Source: Corallium rubrum
Taxonomy: Eukaryota > Cnidaria > Anthozoa > Scleralcyonacea > Coralliidae
DNA: 64,000 nt
Reading direction: 5' to 3'
Assembly (NCBI GenBank): GCA_964035015.1
Contig: OZ036005.1
Location: forward strand, 41,001-105,000
The notes under the pieces are model-generated. The model did no database searches. It saw only the letters and a program-made list of their open reading frames with translations, and was not told the DNA's origin. The number at the start of each line of letters is the position of its first letter. Position 1 is the stretch's first letter. Below, in pieces: positions 1-26,035 of the stretch. Position numbers and translations under genes: made by a program.

Positions 1-1340
1 ATGTCTTTCAAGGAGTTGCTTTCCTCTACTATGATTTGTTTTACTACCTTGAACGTCAAGGGCACTTGAATCCAGATCTTGATGTAGATATTTTCTCTAT
101 CCATTATGTGTTTATTCCAAGAATAAACAGACATCTTCAATCCTGGAAAAGTGGTTGGGTAAACCACCGGTTAAGAACGGAAGGTAACAGAACCCCAAAT
201 CAACTCTTCGTCATGGGCCTTATGCAGATTGCAAATAGTGATTACACAGTTGCCAGAGAAATGCAAGAGCCTGTAACGGAGGTATTGTAGAATAAATTAC
301 GTATCTCAACATTTTTTCTGGGCATTTTACAAGTTTTGGATTTATTTTTGAAAGCCCAGAAGGGATGAGGAAAAATGAATGAAACAAAATGCCTAGCAAC
401 TGACCCAATGACAGCATTTTTTGGTATTTTTAACGTAATTAAATATTGGTGCTCTTTTTTGCTTAAATCTAGATTAAGAACTAAATGTTCTTTTCCAGTA
501 ATCGCAAAATCAGCTGCTGCGAGTGTTTGCATAATTATAATTAAAAACAACTTGCAGTGCTTGTTTTCTTGTGAGTTCCTTTTGTTGCTGCTGCGAGTAC
601 TTGTATCTCATTAAAAAGAACGCATGAGAAAACAAGCACTGCAAGTTGTTTTTAATTAGATGCAAACACTCACAGCAAGCTGGTTTTTGCGATGAATGGA
701 AAAGAGCCAAAGACTCTAATAAAGATATTTCCATTCAGTCTGTAACACTCTTAGACAACCTCGTACCCAGGCTTTAGCGGGAGTGAAAAGCCTGGGTACG
801 AGGTTGATTCTTAGTGCTGAGTGTTACAGAATGGAAATATCATTATTAAAAAGACTTTTCAAACACAATTTTTGAAAGTCCATGTAATTAGTTGTTTGCT
901 TAAAATTGGTGAAAAATAGTGAAATTTACTTATTTATAATTAAAAAGAAAATATTTATGCTAAAAAGATTTGCTAAAATAAACAAAGTGGCAGGTTTACA
1001 AGTACATGTACAGTGTATGCTCAATAGCCAGAATACATGTACTCTAACTCTGAACAGTCTGTTTAGGGGTAAATGGATGAATGTCTTTGTAATGGCATAC
1101 AGGTAACCAACAATATTCCTTTCCTCCATACAGGATGAACTCAATGTGTATGGCATAGATATTGATGGACCTGTACCAGATGTAGAGGAGAACAGTGTTT
1201 GGGTACCACCAACTCCAACTCCATTGAATGCTGATAGCTTAACAACACTGCAAACTCTAATTGACCCTCTTAGAGAAAGTGATTCCTTTGGTATTGACAT
1301 TTTTTTGCAAGTTAAAGAGTTCCTGGAACGCAATATATAA
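1..1340 (+). CDS. Integrase-core domain protein, 3' end (partial, two exons)
   Basis: The gene enters from the left edge; only its C-terminal part is present. Exon 1-281 is open from base 3. It shows the C-terminal end of a DDE integrase-type core: VFQGVAFLYYDLFYYLE, then LHYVF-like IHYVFIPRIN, then NHRLRTEGNRTPNQL. A GT donor at 282 and an AG acceptor ending at 1133 join in phase 0 to exon 1134-1340, which carries YGIDIDGPVPDVEENSVW and ends at TAA. From family knowledge this tail is typical of single-copy or multi-copy integrase-core proteins common in cnidarians and some other animals, related to transposon integrases. Whether it is a host gene or an element-borne gene cannot be decided here, because the DDE residues lie outside the window. 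No damage is visible in the 162 codons seen. Confidence 0.72.
486..715. repeat. Imperfect inverted repeat (hairpin A) in the integrase intron
   Basis: Left arm about 486-572 and right arm about 629-715 are imperfect reverse complements; the shared core is AACTTGCAGTGCTTGTTTTC. It looks like a small non-autonomous palindromic element. No target duplication was resolved. Confidence 0.65.
724..842. repeat. Inverted repeat (hairpin B) with CCTGGGTACGAGGTTG stem
   Basis: Arms 724-773 and 788-842 pair through GATATTTCCATTC, CTGTAACACTC and AACCTCGTACCCAGGCTT. It lies next to hairpin A, so the two may be one composite foldback element. The type is typical of miniature inverted-repeat elements. Confidence 0.65.
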
Positions 1341-1733
1341 ATTGTCAGTGTATCACATAACATTCCTTCTCTAGAACTAATAGTTAATAAATACACTCTT
1401 ACATGAAAACGTAATAATTTACTGAATACAGGTTTCAGTGTAACAGTATACTACACACAGAGGTTTATTTTTTAGTTTACCGTAGTATATCCATGAAATT
1501 TCAAAAAGGTTTTTTCATTGTTGCTTTCTTAAGAGGAACAAAAACTGCATTTTTAACACTACATGTAGACCAGACTTTATTCCAAAATGGCTGCGTAATT
1601 TATTATGTGCATAATTTATTTCTAAATATTAATTATTTATGATCACCTTCAATTATTTATGTTCATAAAGGATAATTTATATGCATGTAATTGAATATTC
1701 AACCAGCAGCTATTTACATGTACATGTATAAAT

Positions 1734-1902
1734 CAGGGTTTGCAAAATCACCTGCCCAACGTCCCAGGGCAACAAGGATTTTCTGTTGGCCAATTTTATG
1801 ACACAAAAAATATCCATTTATATATTCAGGTGGGCAAGTAAGAAATGATCTTGGGCAACTGCCTGAAGGTTAACCACTTTGCTCAAAATTTTGCAAGCTC
1901 TG
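1734..1902. mobile_element. Short hAT-like non-autonomous element
   Basis: The ends are CAGGGTTTGCAAAAT and, inverted, CAGAGCTTGCAAAAT. ATAAAT occurs just outside both ends, shorter than the 8 bp duplication expected for hAT elements. Inside are GGGCAAC-type words in both orientations. The hAT assignment rests on the CAGRG ends only. Confidence 0.45.
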
Positions 1903-2252
1903 ATAAATAAAGAATATTACTCTACACTATATTTTGCCTGAACCATAAAACAATAATAATTAATGTGTACATATGCCACAGTAAAAAGAATTTCCAAAGT
2001 ACTTCTCCTTTGATATTTATAATACTGTATAATTGTACATAGAAATTGTAATAGAACATTACAAAAACATTGTACTCCAATTTAACTGCAACACTAAGCC
2101 CACTTTTATGTTGGGTATGATAATTAATTTTGAATTTTAAGAGACAGTAAAGTTTTTCATCAGGAATCTCCTAGCAAAAATTCAAGTTGATATAATTTCT
2201 GATCTATGAAAAAACATGTAAACCATTGTCCAAGACTGACAAGCTAAGGGGT

Positions 2253-16189
<13,937 letters not shown>

Positions 16190-16431
16190 CCGCAAGGGGC
16201 AATCTGTCCCGCAATTTAATAAGCGAAAACAACACGCTGCCAAACCTTTTGCGCGTGCGCGAACTCACATCAAGAGCGCGGGTCTGGGTACTGAGAATAA
16301 GCAGATATACTCCAACATGTCCTTCGATCTCCCTAGAACCAATAATCAGTACTTCAATTCAACTTCCCCAACTTCCCGCGCAATCGACTTCCTGTGTGTC
16401 AATGGCCGCAAAGGATCATAATTGGTACGTT

Positions 16432-16770
16432 ATCTGAATAATAGGTTATCTGAAATTTGTGTTATCTGAAGAAAAAAAGGTTATCTGAAATTTGTGTTAT
16501 CTGAAATTTGTGTTATCTGAAAAAAAAAGGTTATTTGAAATTTGCGTTATCTGAAATTTCTGTTATCTGAAAAATGGGTTATCTGAAATTTGTGTTATCT
16601 GAAAAATGGGTTATCTGAAATTTGTGTTATCTGAAATTTGTGTTATATAAAATCAGTGTGTTATCTAAAATCTTTGTTATGTGAAAATTAATACATGTTA
16701 TCTCATATGTACAATAAATATGTTATATGAAAAAGCCCGAGTTATTTGAAACGCGTGTTTTGATAAGGAA
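16432..16770. repeat. Degenerate tandem repeat of GTTATCTGAAATTT
   Basis: More than ten copies of GTTATCTGAAA, alternately followed by TTTGT or by A-rich spacers, decay towards the right end. It starts about 240 bp upstream of the HECT gene start codon. Confidence 0.85.
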
Positions 16771-18255
16771 TATGTTATCTGAGAACTAAAATCTAATCCA
16801 AATGAAGAGAACTAATTTTGACGCTGATGACGCGCCATACATATGCAGCGCTTTATTTTTGTGTAGATCTATATCAATGCGCTGCAGTTGCATTCAATAT
16901 CGACAAAAAGTGCAGCGCATACTGTGCAGCGCATCTGCAGCGGATTTACAGTCAAGAAAAAGTCAAAATGCAGTTACCATGCAGCGCTGCCATTTCCGTA
17001 CGGGAAGAATAGTTGGACACTGGTGACTAGCGACAAAGAAAACTAATAAATCTGTCAGTATTTCGGCTTTATGGAGCCTGTTCTACTTAAATAATAAAAG
17101 AGAACAACGAAGAAAAGGATACAAACAGTCGGTTTAATATATCTTGATGTGAAACCAGAGAACCTGAAGAAACCAGACGCTGTATGGTAAAAAAAACTCG
17201 ATCTGAATTGCATTGGTTGTGGTCACTGGTCACTCAGTGGTCAAATAATTTTAAAGTTATAAACGGTAGGACTCTTGTTGTCTTATAACCTAAACAATAT
17301 ACAGCTTCACGTTTTCGTGCTTTCCCTTTGCTCGTCCAAACCATAAGTCAGCTTAACTAAAGCTAACTTAAAACACTTCCTTTATAAGCTTATGTTTATG
17401 TTATTCATTGACTTTGCATGGACTTTGGTGATTTTTTTTGCTGTATTTCCAAATTTTCGACCGAAACGTGGGCTGTTTAATACTTCTTTCTGGGATCCGA
17501 TTCTACTGAATTGTTTTTATCTCAGACTCTATTATAAATGTAATTTTGAGCTGTTAACTTTTAATTCTGCCTTTACAAAACATGTATACAAAGCCACATA
17601 GGGAAACCATAAGCCATTAAGTGCTTGCTAAAAATAATCCCTTTTGAATCCTCCTATAAAAACAATATATTTTTTACAACCAGAGCTAAATTTTGCTTTG
17701 ATATGTTCAACTTTCATTAAATCAGTTAGTCATCCTATCCATAAATTCTATAATTATCTCGAGGATTATCATTTGCTTTAAATCTGTTTGTTTTTATATT
17801 GGTTATATATCAGGAGTGCTTATTTTAAATCAGGGTGGGTGGGTGGGGGTGTTTCAAAAAACCATTTAATAAAAGTGGGTGAGGGGTTGTTGTATTCATG
17901 TATTTCTAGTTACATGGAGTGTGCTAGCCCAGTAAGCCAGGATGATTTCAGGCCAAAATTCACAATTATCAAGTAAATAAGGGCAAAGTTATATACATTA
18001 GTTTTACTTCAGTTTTACACTAATAATTAATTATTAGTCTATTATTTATTTTGTAAGCCCATCGTTAATAAAAAGATTGCTAAAGTCTTAGCTAACCCAA
18101 GAAAGCGTCTTCACGAATACCAATTAATTTATTAAATCTTTGCTTTGATCATGAAACACACAAACAATGTTGATGTTCTATTTCATTTCCTTTCGGCACT
18201 ATTTATTTACACAGACAAGCAAACGAACGCATATCGAAGAGAGTTCACCAGTTTT
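16771..18255. other. No gene recognised
   Basis: Short open frames here have no domain or splice context. 16840-16990 repeats the word GCAGCGC five to six times in both orientations, of unknown meaning. 17830-17860 is a GGGT-rich tract. Confidence 0.5.
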
Positions 18256-18432
18256 TAACCCCAGTTTTCCGGGATGAAAATGATTACATGGACATTTTAA
18301 ACCGGGCTGCCCACTTGCCATGTAATCGAAATGTTAAAACAACATGTGTTTTATATATAAAGTGGGCTAGCCCAGTTAACTGAGCTAGCCCAGTTAACTG
18401 GGCCAGCCCGGTCCATGTAATCGACCCCTAAC
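18256..18432. mobile_element. Palindromic MITE-like element with GGCTAGCCCAGTTAACTG words
   Basis: ATTACATGGAC...AACCGGGCTG on the left pairs with CAGCCCGGTCCATGTAAT on the right. Inside the right half, GCTAGCCCAGTTAACTG is repeated. No target duplication was resolved. Confidence 0.5.
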
Positions 18433-18583
18433 AGGGTACAAAAAGGCATCAAGATGAAAGTGTAATTGATGATAGTATTAAACAATTCCTAATCTACTGT
18501 ATAATTATACAGTACCAGAAAGTGCCAAAGATTATGTATATTAAATACAATCATCAATTTATAAACTTACTCAAACATGAGAG

Positions 18584-18720
18584 ATGCACTTTAACCCATT
18601 CCTGCCTGAGCTGGCCAAAAATGGCTCCTTTTTTGTTTTACTCTAGTCTGTCTAATGCCAGACAATTTTCTTTAATTATAGCCAAAGGGAGAACCCTCAG
18701 ACATCCTAGAGTAGACAGCC
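18584..18720. repeat. Dispersed repeat, copy 1 (CTGTCTAATGCCAGACAATT family)
   Basis: It contains CCATTCCTGCCTGAGCTGGCC, GTCTGTCTAATGCCAGACAA and AACCCTCAGACATCCTAG. The same ordered words recur, in either orientation, at 32460-32572, 57128-57312 and 61259-61378, with fragments at 38545-38580 and an expanded array at 55468-55795. Confidence 0.75.
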
Positions 18721-19049
18721 ATTTTTATGCTTTCAATTGTATCATTGTAATGTTCAACCAACTATTGCAATCAGTGTTGCCAAATAGTCAAAATCTCACA
18801 TTAGAAATACTCACCCCTACAGTGGTGGAAATTCACTTTTTCTTGTTGGGGGGCAAAGCCTCAAAAATATCCAGCAAATCTCATAAATATCCAACATGCA
18901 CAAAAAGCATTGGATTTTGAAAGTTATTTGCCCTTTTTGTTGAATATTTCTCACAAATTGACTATTTGGCTGAAGTTTCATATAAGAGTCCCCAAATGAC
19001 GTCATACAGCTGTCCTTATATCGCGCTTAATACGCCTTACATTGCGCGG

Positions 19050-21184
19050 CGGTGTTCCTGGCGTTGCTAGCGTTCCTGCCGTTCTTCGTGTTCTTGATGT
19101 TCTTGGTGTTCCTGGCGTTCTTCGTGTTCTTGAAGTTCTTGGTGTACCTGGTGTTCTTTGTGTTCCTGGCGTTCTTTGTGTTCCTGGCGTTCTTTGTGTT
19201 CTTGGTGTTCCTGGCGTTCTTTGTGTTCTTGGTGTTCCTGGCGTTCTTTGTGTTCTTGGTGTTCCTGGCGTTCTTTGTGTTCTTGGTGTTCCTGGCGTTC
19301 TTTGTGTTCTTGGTGTTCCTGGCGTTCTTTGTGTTCTTGGTGTTCCTGGCGTTCTTCGTGTTCCTGCCGTTCTTCGTGTTCTTGAAGTTCTTGGTGTTCC
19401 TGGCATTCCTGCCGTTCTTCGTGTTCTTGAAGTTCTTGGTGTTCCTGGCATTCCTGCCGTTCTTTGTGTTCGTGGCGTTCTTTGTGTTTCTGCCGTTCTT
19501 CGTGTTCTTGAAGTTCTTGGTGTTCCTGGCGTTCCTGGCGTTCTTTGTGTACCTGGCGTTCTTGATGTTCCTGGCGTTCGTTCTTTGTGTTTCTGGCGTT
19601 CTTTGTGTTCCTGGCGTTCTTTCTCTTCCTGGCGTTCTTCGTGTTCTTTTAGTTCTTGGTGTTCCTGGCGTTCTTTGCGTTCCTGCCGTTCTTTGTGTTC
19701 CTGGCGTTCTTGGTGTTCCTGGCGTTCTTTGTGTTCCTGGCGTTCTTTGTGTTCCTGGCGTTCTTTGTGTTCCTGGCGTTCGTTCTTTGTGTTCCTGGCG
19801 TTCTTTGTGTACCTGGCGTTCTTTGTGTTCCTGGCGTTCTTTCTGTTCCTGGCGTTCTTCGTGTTCTTTTAGTTCTTGGTGTTCCTGGCGTTCTTTGCGT
19901 TCCTGCCGTTCTTTGTGTTCCTGGCGTTCTTGGTGTTCCTGGCGTTCTTTGTGTTCCTGGCGTTCTTGGTGTTCCTGGCGTTCTTTGTGTTCCTGGCGTT
20001 CTTTGTGTTCCTGGCGTTCTTTGTGTTCCTGCCGTTCTTCGTGTTCTTGACGTTCTTCGTGTTCTTGCCGTTCTTGCCGTTCTTTGTGATCCTGGCGTTC
20101 TTGGTGTTCCTGCCGTTCTTGGTGTTCCTGACGTTCTTGGTGTTCCTGCCGTTCTTTCTGTTCCTGCCGTTCTTGGTGTTCCTGGCGTTCTTTTGTGTTC
20201 CTGGCGTTCTTTGTGTTCCTGCCGTTCTTTGTGTTCCTGGCGTTCTTGGTGTTCCTGGCGTTCTTTGTGTTCTTGGTGTTCCTGGCGTTCTTTGTGTTCC
20301 TGGCGTTCTTTGTGTTCCTGCCGTTCTTCGTGTTCTTGACGTTCTTCGTGTTCTTGCCGTTCTTGCCGTTCTTTGTGATCCTGGCGTTCTTGGTGTTCCT
20401 GCCCTTCTTGGTGTTCCTGACGTTCTTGGTGTTCCTGCCGTTCTTTGTGTTCCTGGCGTTCTTGATGTTCTTGACGTTCTTGGTGTTCCTGCCGTTGTTG
20501 GTGTTCCTGCCGTTCTTGGTGTCCTTGACGTTCTTTGTGTTCCTGGCGTTCTTTGTGTTCCTGGCGTTCTTGGTGTTCCTGCCGTTCTTGGTGTTCCTGG
20601 CGTTCTTGGTGTTCTTGACGTTCTTTGTGTTCCTGGCGTTCTTGATGTTCCTGCCGTTCTTAGTGTTCGTGGCGGTCTTGGTGTTCTTCACGTTCTTGGT
20701 GTTCCTGCCGTTCTTGGTGTTCCTGATGTTCTTGGTGTTCTTGACGTGCTTTGTGTTCCCGGCGTTCTTGGTGTTCTTGACGTTCTTTGTGTTCTTGACG
20801 TTCTTTGTGTTCCTGGCGTTCTTGGTGTTCCTGGCGTTCTTGGTGTTCCTGGCGTTCTTGGTGTTCCTGGCGTTTTTGGTGTTCCTGGCGTTCTTGGTGT
20901 TCCTGCCGTTCTTGGTGTTGACGTTCTTTGTGTTCCTGGCGTTCTTGGCGTTCTTGGCGTTCTTGACGTTCTTGACGTTCTTTGTGTTCTTGACGTTCTT
21001 TGTGTTCCTGACGTTCTTGGTATTCCTGGCGTTCTTGGTGTTCCTGCCGTTCTTGGTGTTCCTGGCGTTCTTGACGTTCTTTGTGTTCCTGGCGTTCTTG
21101 GTGTTCCTGTCGTTTTTTGTGTTCCTGCAGTTCTTGGCGTTCTTGGTGTTCTTGGCGTTCTTGCAGTTCTTAGCGTTCTTGATT
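19050..21184. repeat. 12/15 bp minisatellite, left arm
   Basis: Tandem GTTCCTGGC, GTTCTTTGT, GTTCTTGGT, GTTCCTGCC words of nine bases combine into 12 to 18 base units. Because units are multiples of three, several frames stay open for hundreds of codons (for example Arg-Thr-Pro-Gly or Lys-Asn-Thr repeats). None is a credible protein. The inverse array is 22445-25440. Confidence 0.95.
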
Positions 21185-21449
21185 TCCATTGCATTTATTT
21201 ATTTATTTATTTGTTTGTTTGTTTGTTTGTTTGTTTGTTTGTTTGTTTGTTTGTTTGTTTGTTTGTTTGTTTGTTTGTTTGTTTGTTTGTTTAATCTTAT
21301 TTTGACACCTTAGCCGGACCTTATTTAAAGAGTACTAACTATAACATAAAATAGTTGTTTTTCATAGATTCGTGTGTACAAAAGGTTACTTAATATAAAT
21401 TAATACAAAGTATACAGTAAATGTCTTATAAAAATTCTAATTAAAAATT

Positions 21450-21454
21450 CTATT

Positions 21455-21493
<39 letters not shown>

Positions 21494-21576
21494 AAAGTAT
21501 AGGGCTTGACACTGGCTAATATATAGTATGAATATACTTTCAATATGTTTATTCCTGGCTGCAATTTTAGCATTTT

Positions 21577-21630
<54 letters not shown>

Positions 21631-21749
21631 GTATATATGTATATGTATATATGTATATATGTATATGTATATATGTATATATGTATATATGTATATATGT
21701 ATATATGTATATATGTATATATGTATATATGTATATATGTATATATGTA

Positions 21750-21802
<53 letters not shown>

Positions 21803-21804
21803 AG
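21450..21804. repeat. AT and ATGTAT microsatellites at the centre of the second foldback element
   Basis: TA dinucleotide blocks at about 21459-21490 and 21583-21625 are followed by ATGTATAT units and more TA. The turning point of the palindrome lies in this stretch. Confidence 0.9.
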
Positions 21805-21958
21805 GTAAATAGAATTTTTAATTAGAATTTCTAATTAGAATTTTTATAGGACATTTACTGTATACTTTGTATTAATTTATATTAAGTAACTTTTTGTACA
21901 CACGGACCTATGAAAAACAACCATTTTATGTTATAGTTAGTACTCTTTAAATAAGGAC

Positions 21959-22410
21959 CAAACAAACAAACAAACAAACAAACAAACAAACAAACAAACA
22001 AACAAACAAACAAACAAACAAACAAACAAACAAACAAACAAACAAACAAACAAACAAACAAACAAACAAACAAACAAACAAACAAACAAACAAACAAACA
22101 AACAAACAAACAAACAAACAAACAAACAAACAAACAAACAAACAAACAAACAAACAAACAAACAAACAAACAAACAAACAAACAAACAAACAAACAAACA
22201 AACAAACAAACAAACAAACAAACAAACAAACAAACAAACAAACAAACAAACAAACAAACAAACAAACAAACAAACAAACAAACAAACAAACAAACAAACA
22301 AACAAACAAACAAACAAACAAACAAACAAACAAACAAACAAACAAACAAACAAACAAACAAACAAACAAACAAACAAACAAACAAACAAACAAACAAACA
22401 AACAAACAAA
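21959..22410. repeat. CAAA tetranucleotide array of about 450 bp
   Basis: Near-perfect CAAA units continue without interruption. The mirrored TTTG array of the left arm (21208-21290) is only about 80 bp, so the arms have diverged by length change. Confidence 0.97.
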
Positions 22411-25400
22411 TATATAAATAAATAAATAAACAAATGAATAAATGCAAGGGAAATCAAGAACGCTAAGAACTGCAAGAACGCCAAGAACACCAAGAACGCC
22501 AGGAACACCAAGAATGCCAGGAACACCAAGAACGGCAAGAACTGCAGGAACACAAAGAACTCCAAGAACACCAAGAACGCCAAGAACACCAAGAACGCCA
22601 AGAACACCAAGAACGCCAGGAACACCAAGAACGCCAGGAACACCAAGAACGCCAGGAACACCAAGAACGCCAGGAACACCAAGAACGGCAGGAACACCAA
22701 GAACGGCAGGAACACCAAGAACGTCAAGAACACCAAGAAGGAACACCAAGAACGTCAAGAACACCAAGACCGCCAAGAACACTAAGAACGCCAGGAACAC
22801 CAAGAACGCCAAGAACGCCAAGAACGGCAAGAACACCAAGAACGGCAGGAACACCAAGAACGGCAGGAACACCAAGAACGCCAGGAACACAAAGAACGTC
22901 AAGAACACCAAGAACGCCAGGAACACCAAGAACGCCAGGAACACCAAGAACGCCAGGAACACCAAGAACGTCAGGAACACCAAGAACGGCAGGAACACCA
23001 AGAACGCCAGAAACACAAAGAACGTCAAGAACACGAAGAACGCCAGGAACACAAAGAACGTCAAGAACACCAAGAACGTCAAGAACAAGAACGCCAGGAA
23101 CACCAAGAACGTCAAGAACGCCAGGAACACCAAGAACGCCAGGAACACCAAGAACGCCAGGAACACAAAGAACGTCAAGAACACAAAGAACGCCAGGAAC
23201 ACCAAGAACGGCAGAACACCAAGAACGCCAGGAACACCAAGAACGCCAGGAACACCAAGAACGTCAAGAACACCAAGAACGCCAGGAACACCAAGAACGC
23301 CAGGAACACCAAGAACGCCAGGAACACCAAGAACGCCAGGAACACAAAGAACGTCAAGAACACCAGGAACACCAAGAACGCCAGGAACACCAAGAACGTC
23401 AAGAACGCCAGGAACACCAAGAACGTCAAGAACGCCAGGAACACCAAGAACGTCAAGAACGCCAGGAACACAAAGAACGTCAAGAACGCCAGGAACACCA
23501 AGAACGGCAGGAACACTAAGCACGTCAAGAACACCAGGAACACCAGGAACACCAAGAACGCCAGGAACACCAAGAACGTCAAGAACGTCAAGAACACCAA
23601 GAACGTCAAGAACGCCAGGAACACCAAGAACGTCAAGAACGCCAGGAACACAAAGAACGTCAAGAACGCCAGGAACACCAAGAACGGCAGGAACACCAAG
23701 CACGTCAAGAACACGAAGAACGCCAGGAACACAAAGAACGGCAAGAACACCAAGAACGTGAAGAACACCCAGAACGCCAAGAACACTAAGAACGCCAGGA
23801 ACACCAAGAACGTCAAGAACACCAAGAACGCCAGGAACACCAAGAACAGCAGGAACACCAAGAACGGCAGGAACACCAAGAACGCCAGGAACACCAAGAA
23901 CGTGAAGAACACCAAGAACGTCAAGGTCACGAAGAACGCCAGGAACACCAAGAACGCCAGGAACACCAAGAACGTCAAGAACACCAGGAACACCAAGAAC
24001 GCCAGGAACACCAAGAACGCCAGGAACACCAAGAACGCCAGGAACACCAAGAACGCCAGGAACACAAAGAACGTGAAGAACACCAGGAACACCAAGAACG
24101 CCAGGAACACCAAGAACGTCAAGAACGCCAGGAACACCAAGAACGTCAAGAACGCCAGGAACACCAAGAACGTCAAGAACGCCAGGAACACAAAGAACGT
24201 CAAGAACGCCAGGAACACAAAGAACGGCAGGAACACTAAGCACGTCAAGAACACCAGGAACACCAAGAACGTCAAGAACGTCAAGAACACCAAGAACGCC
24301 AGGAACACCAAGAACGTCAAGAACGCCAGGAACACAAAGAACGGCAGGAGCACCAAGAACGCCAGGAACACCAAGACCGCCAGGAACACAAAAACGTCAA
24401 GAACAGCAAGAACGCCAGAAACACCAAGAACGGCAGGAGCACCAAGAACGCCAGGAACACCAAGCACGTCAAGAACACGAAGAACGCCAGGAACACAAAG
24501 AACGGCAAGAACACCAAGAACGTGAAGAACACCAGAACGCCAAGAACACTAAGAACGCCAGGAACGTCAAGAACACCAAGAACGCCAGGAACACCAAGAA
24601 CAGCAGGAACACCAAGAACGGCAGGAACACCAAGAACGCCAGGAACACCAAGAACGTGAAGAACACCAAGAACGTCAAGGTCACGAAGAACGCCAGGAAC
24701 ACCAAGAACGCCAGGAACACAAAGAACGCCAGGAACACCAAGAACGCCAGGAACACAAAGAACGCCAGGAGCACAAAGAACGCCAGGAACACCAAGAACT
24801 TCAAGAACACGAAGAACGCCAGGAAGACAAAGAACGCCAGGAACACAAGGAACGCCAGGAACACCAAGAACGCCAGGAACACCAAGAACGGCAGGAACAC
24901 CAAGAACGGCAGGAACACAAAGAATTCCAGGAACACAAAGAACGCCAGGAACACAAAGAACGCCAGGAACACCAAGAACGCCAGGAACACAAAGAACGCC
25001 AGGAACACCAAGAACGCCAGGAACACAAAGAACGCCAGGAACACAAAGAACGCCAGGAACACAAAGAACGACAGGAACACAAAGAACGGCAGGAACACCA
25101 AGAACGCCAGGAACACAAAGAACGGCAGGAACACAAAGAACGCCAGGAACACAAAGAACGCCAGGAACACCAAGAACGCCAGGAACACCAAGAACGCCAG
25201 GAACACAAAGAACGCCAGGAACGCCAGGAACCCAACGAACGCCAGGAACACCAAGAACACAAAGAACGCCAGGAACACCAAGAACACAAAGAACGCCAGG
25301 AACACAAAGAACGCCAGGAACACAAAGAACACCAGGTACACCAAGAACTTCAAGAACACGAAGAACGCCAGGAACGCCAGGAACACCAAGAACTTCAAGA

Positions 25401-25590
25401 ACACGAAGAACGGCAGGAACGCCAGCAACGCCAGGAACACCGCCGCGCAATGTATCGCGTATTAAGCGCGATATAAAGTATGACGTCATTTGGGGACTCT
25501 TATATAAAACTTCAGCCGACTATTTTGACATGGAGATAGCTAGGGGATGACTGTCACCCTACATCGGACTCCAATTTTTTTCTTCTCTAG

Positions 25591-26018
25591 AGAACACTGA
25601 TCTTCCAAAATCTAAACAAAAACAACTTCTGGTTGATTCTTATTTGCAAGTCAAAGGTGTTGCAGATGGAAGTGTTTTTGCACTTGGAGATTGTGCGTAC
25701 ATTGAGGAGAATCCATTAGCATGTACAGCACAAGTAGCTGAACGACAAGGAAGATATTTGGCCAAATGCTTTGCACAGTCACTGGATCCTACTCACAATC
25801 TAAAGCCATTCTCTTGGAATAACATGGGAATGCTTGCATATGTTGGTGATTATCAAGCTTTGGCTGAATTTGAGAAGACCAAGTTCCATGGATTTATGAC
25901 CTGGCTGTTATGGCGATCAGCTTATCTCACCATGCTTGGAAGCTTTCGACTGCGACTTCAGGTCCCTTATGATTGGCTTAGGACTTTTGTATTTGGTCGA
26001 GATACTTCCAAGTTTTAG
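25591..26018 (+). CDS. Alternative NADH dehydrogenase (NDH-2), C-terminal exon only
   Basis: A pyrimidine tract and CTCTAG precede an open exon of about 142 codons ending in TAG. It contains DLPKSKQKQLLVDSYLQVK, then VFALGDCAYIEENPLACTAQ (the GD motif of the second FAD-binding segment) and VAERQGRYLAKCF. The C-terminus WRSAYLTMLGSFRLRLQVPY...FVFGRD is a membrane-binding helix pair typical of type II NADH:quinone oxidoreductases, single-subunit enzymes on the mitochondrial inner membrane that pass electrons from NADH to ubiquinone without pumping protons. Such enzymes are known in cnidarians and other non-vertebrate animals. About 300 upstream residues are missing; no matching exon is visible between 16.3 kb and 25.6 kb. 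The frame is clean, so it is either a recently stranded fragment or a gene whose intron holds the foldback element and whose 5' exons I failed to see. Confidence 0.7.
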
Positions 26019-26035
26019 ACAGTGATATGTAATGC

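Larger units (their letters stand above)
18968..25517. mobile_element. 6.55 kb foldback element made of minisatellite, with 8 bp target duplication
   Basis: GACTATTT stands directly before the left end (18960-18967) and directly after the right end (25518-25525). The terminal inverted repeat begins GGCTGAAGTTT, then ATATAAGAGTCCCCAAATGA, and includes a perfect CRE palindrome TGACGTCA. Inside, each arm has a GTTCCTGGCGTTCTT-type minisatellite (about 19050-21184 and 22445-25440), then a TTTG array (short on the left, over 400 bp on the right), then about 150 bp of unique inverted sequence, meeting at AT-rich microsatellites near 21450-21800. No transposase is present. An 8 bp duplication fits hAT, Merlin, P or Mutator-like machinery; the superfamily is not decided. 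Confidence 0.85.

Noticed and set aside
16390..16437. First exon of a gene divergent from the HECT gene (ATGGCCGCAAAGGATCATAA with a GTACGT donor)
   Set aside because: Only eight codons, no matching second exon, and it runs into a degenerate repeat. It was considered as the start of the NDH-2 gene but nothing links the two.
16802..17026. 74-codon frame rich in Cys and Ser upstream of the HECT gene
   Set aside because: Overlapping frames, repeated GCAGCGC words and no homology recognised.
19027..21189. 720-codon open frame rich in Lys, Asn, Thr and other long frames in both strands of 19-25.5 kb
   Set aside because: The minisatellite units are multiples of three, so several frames stay open at once; the products are low-complexity and there is no start or splice context.
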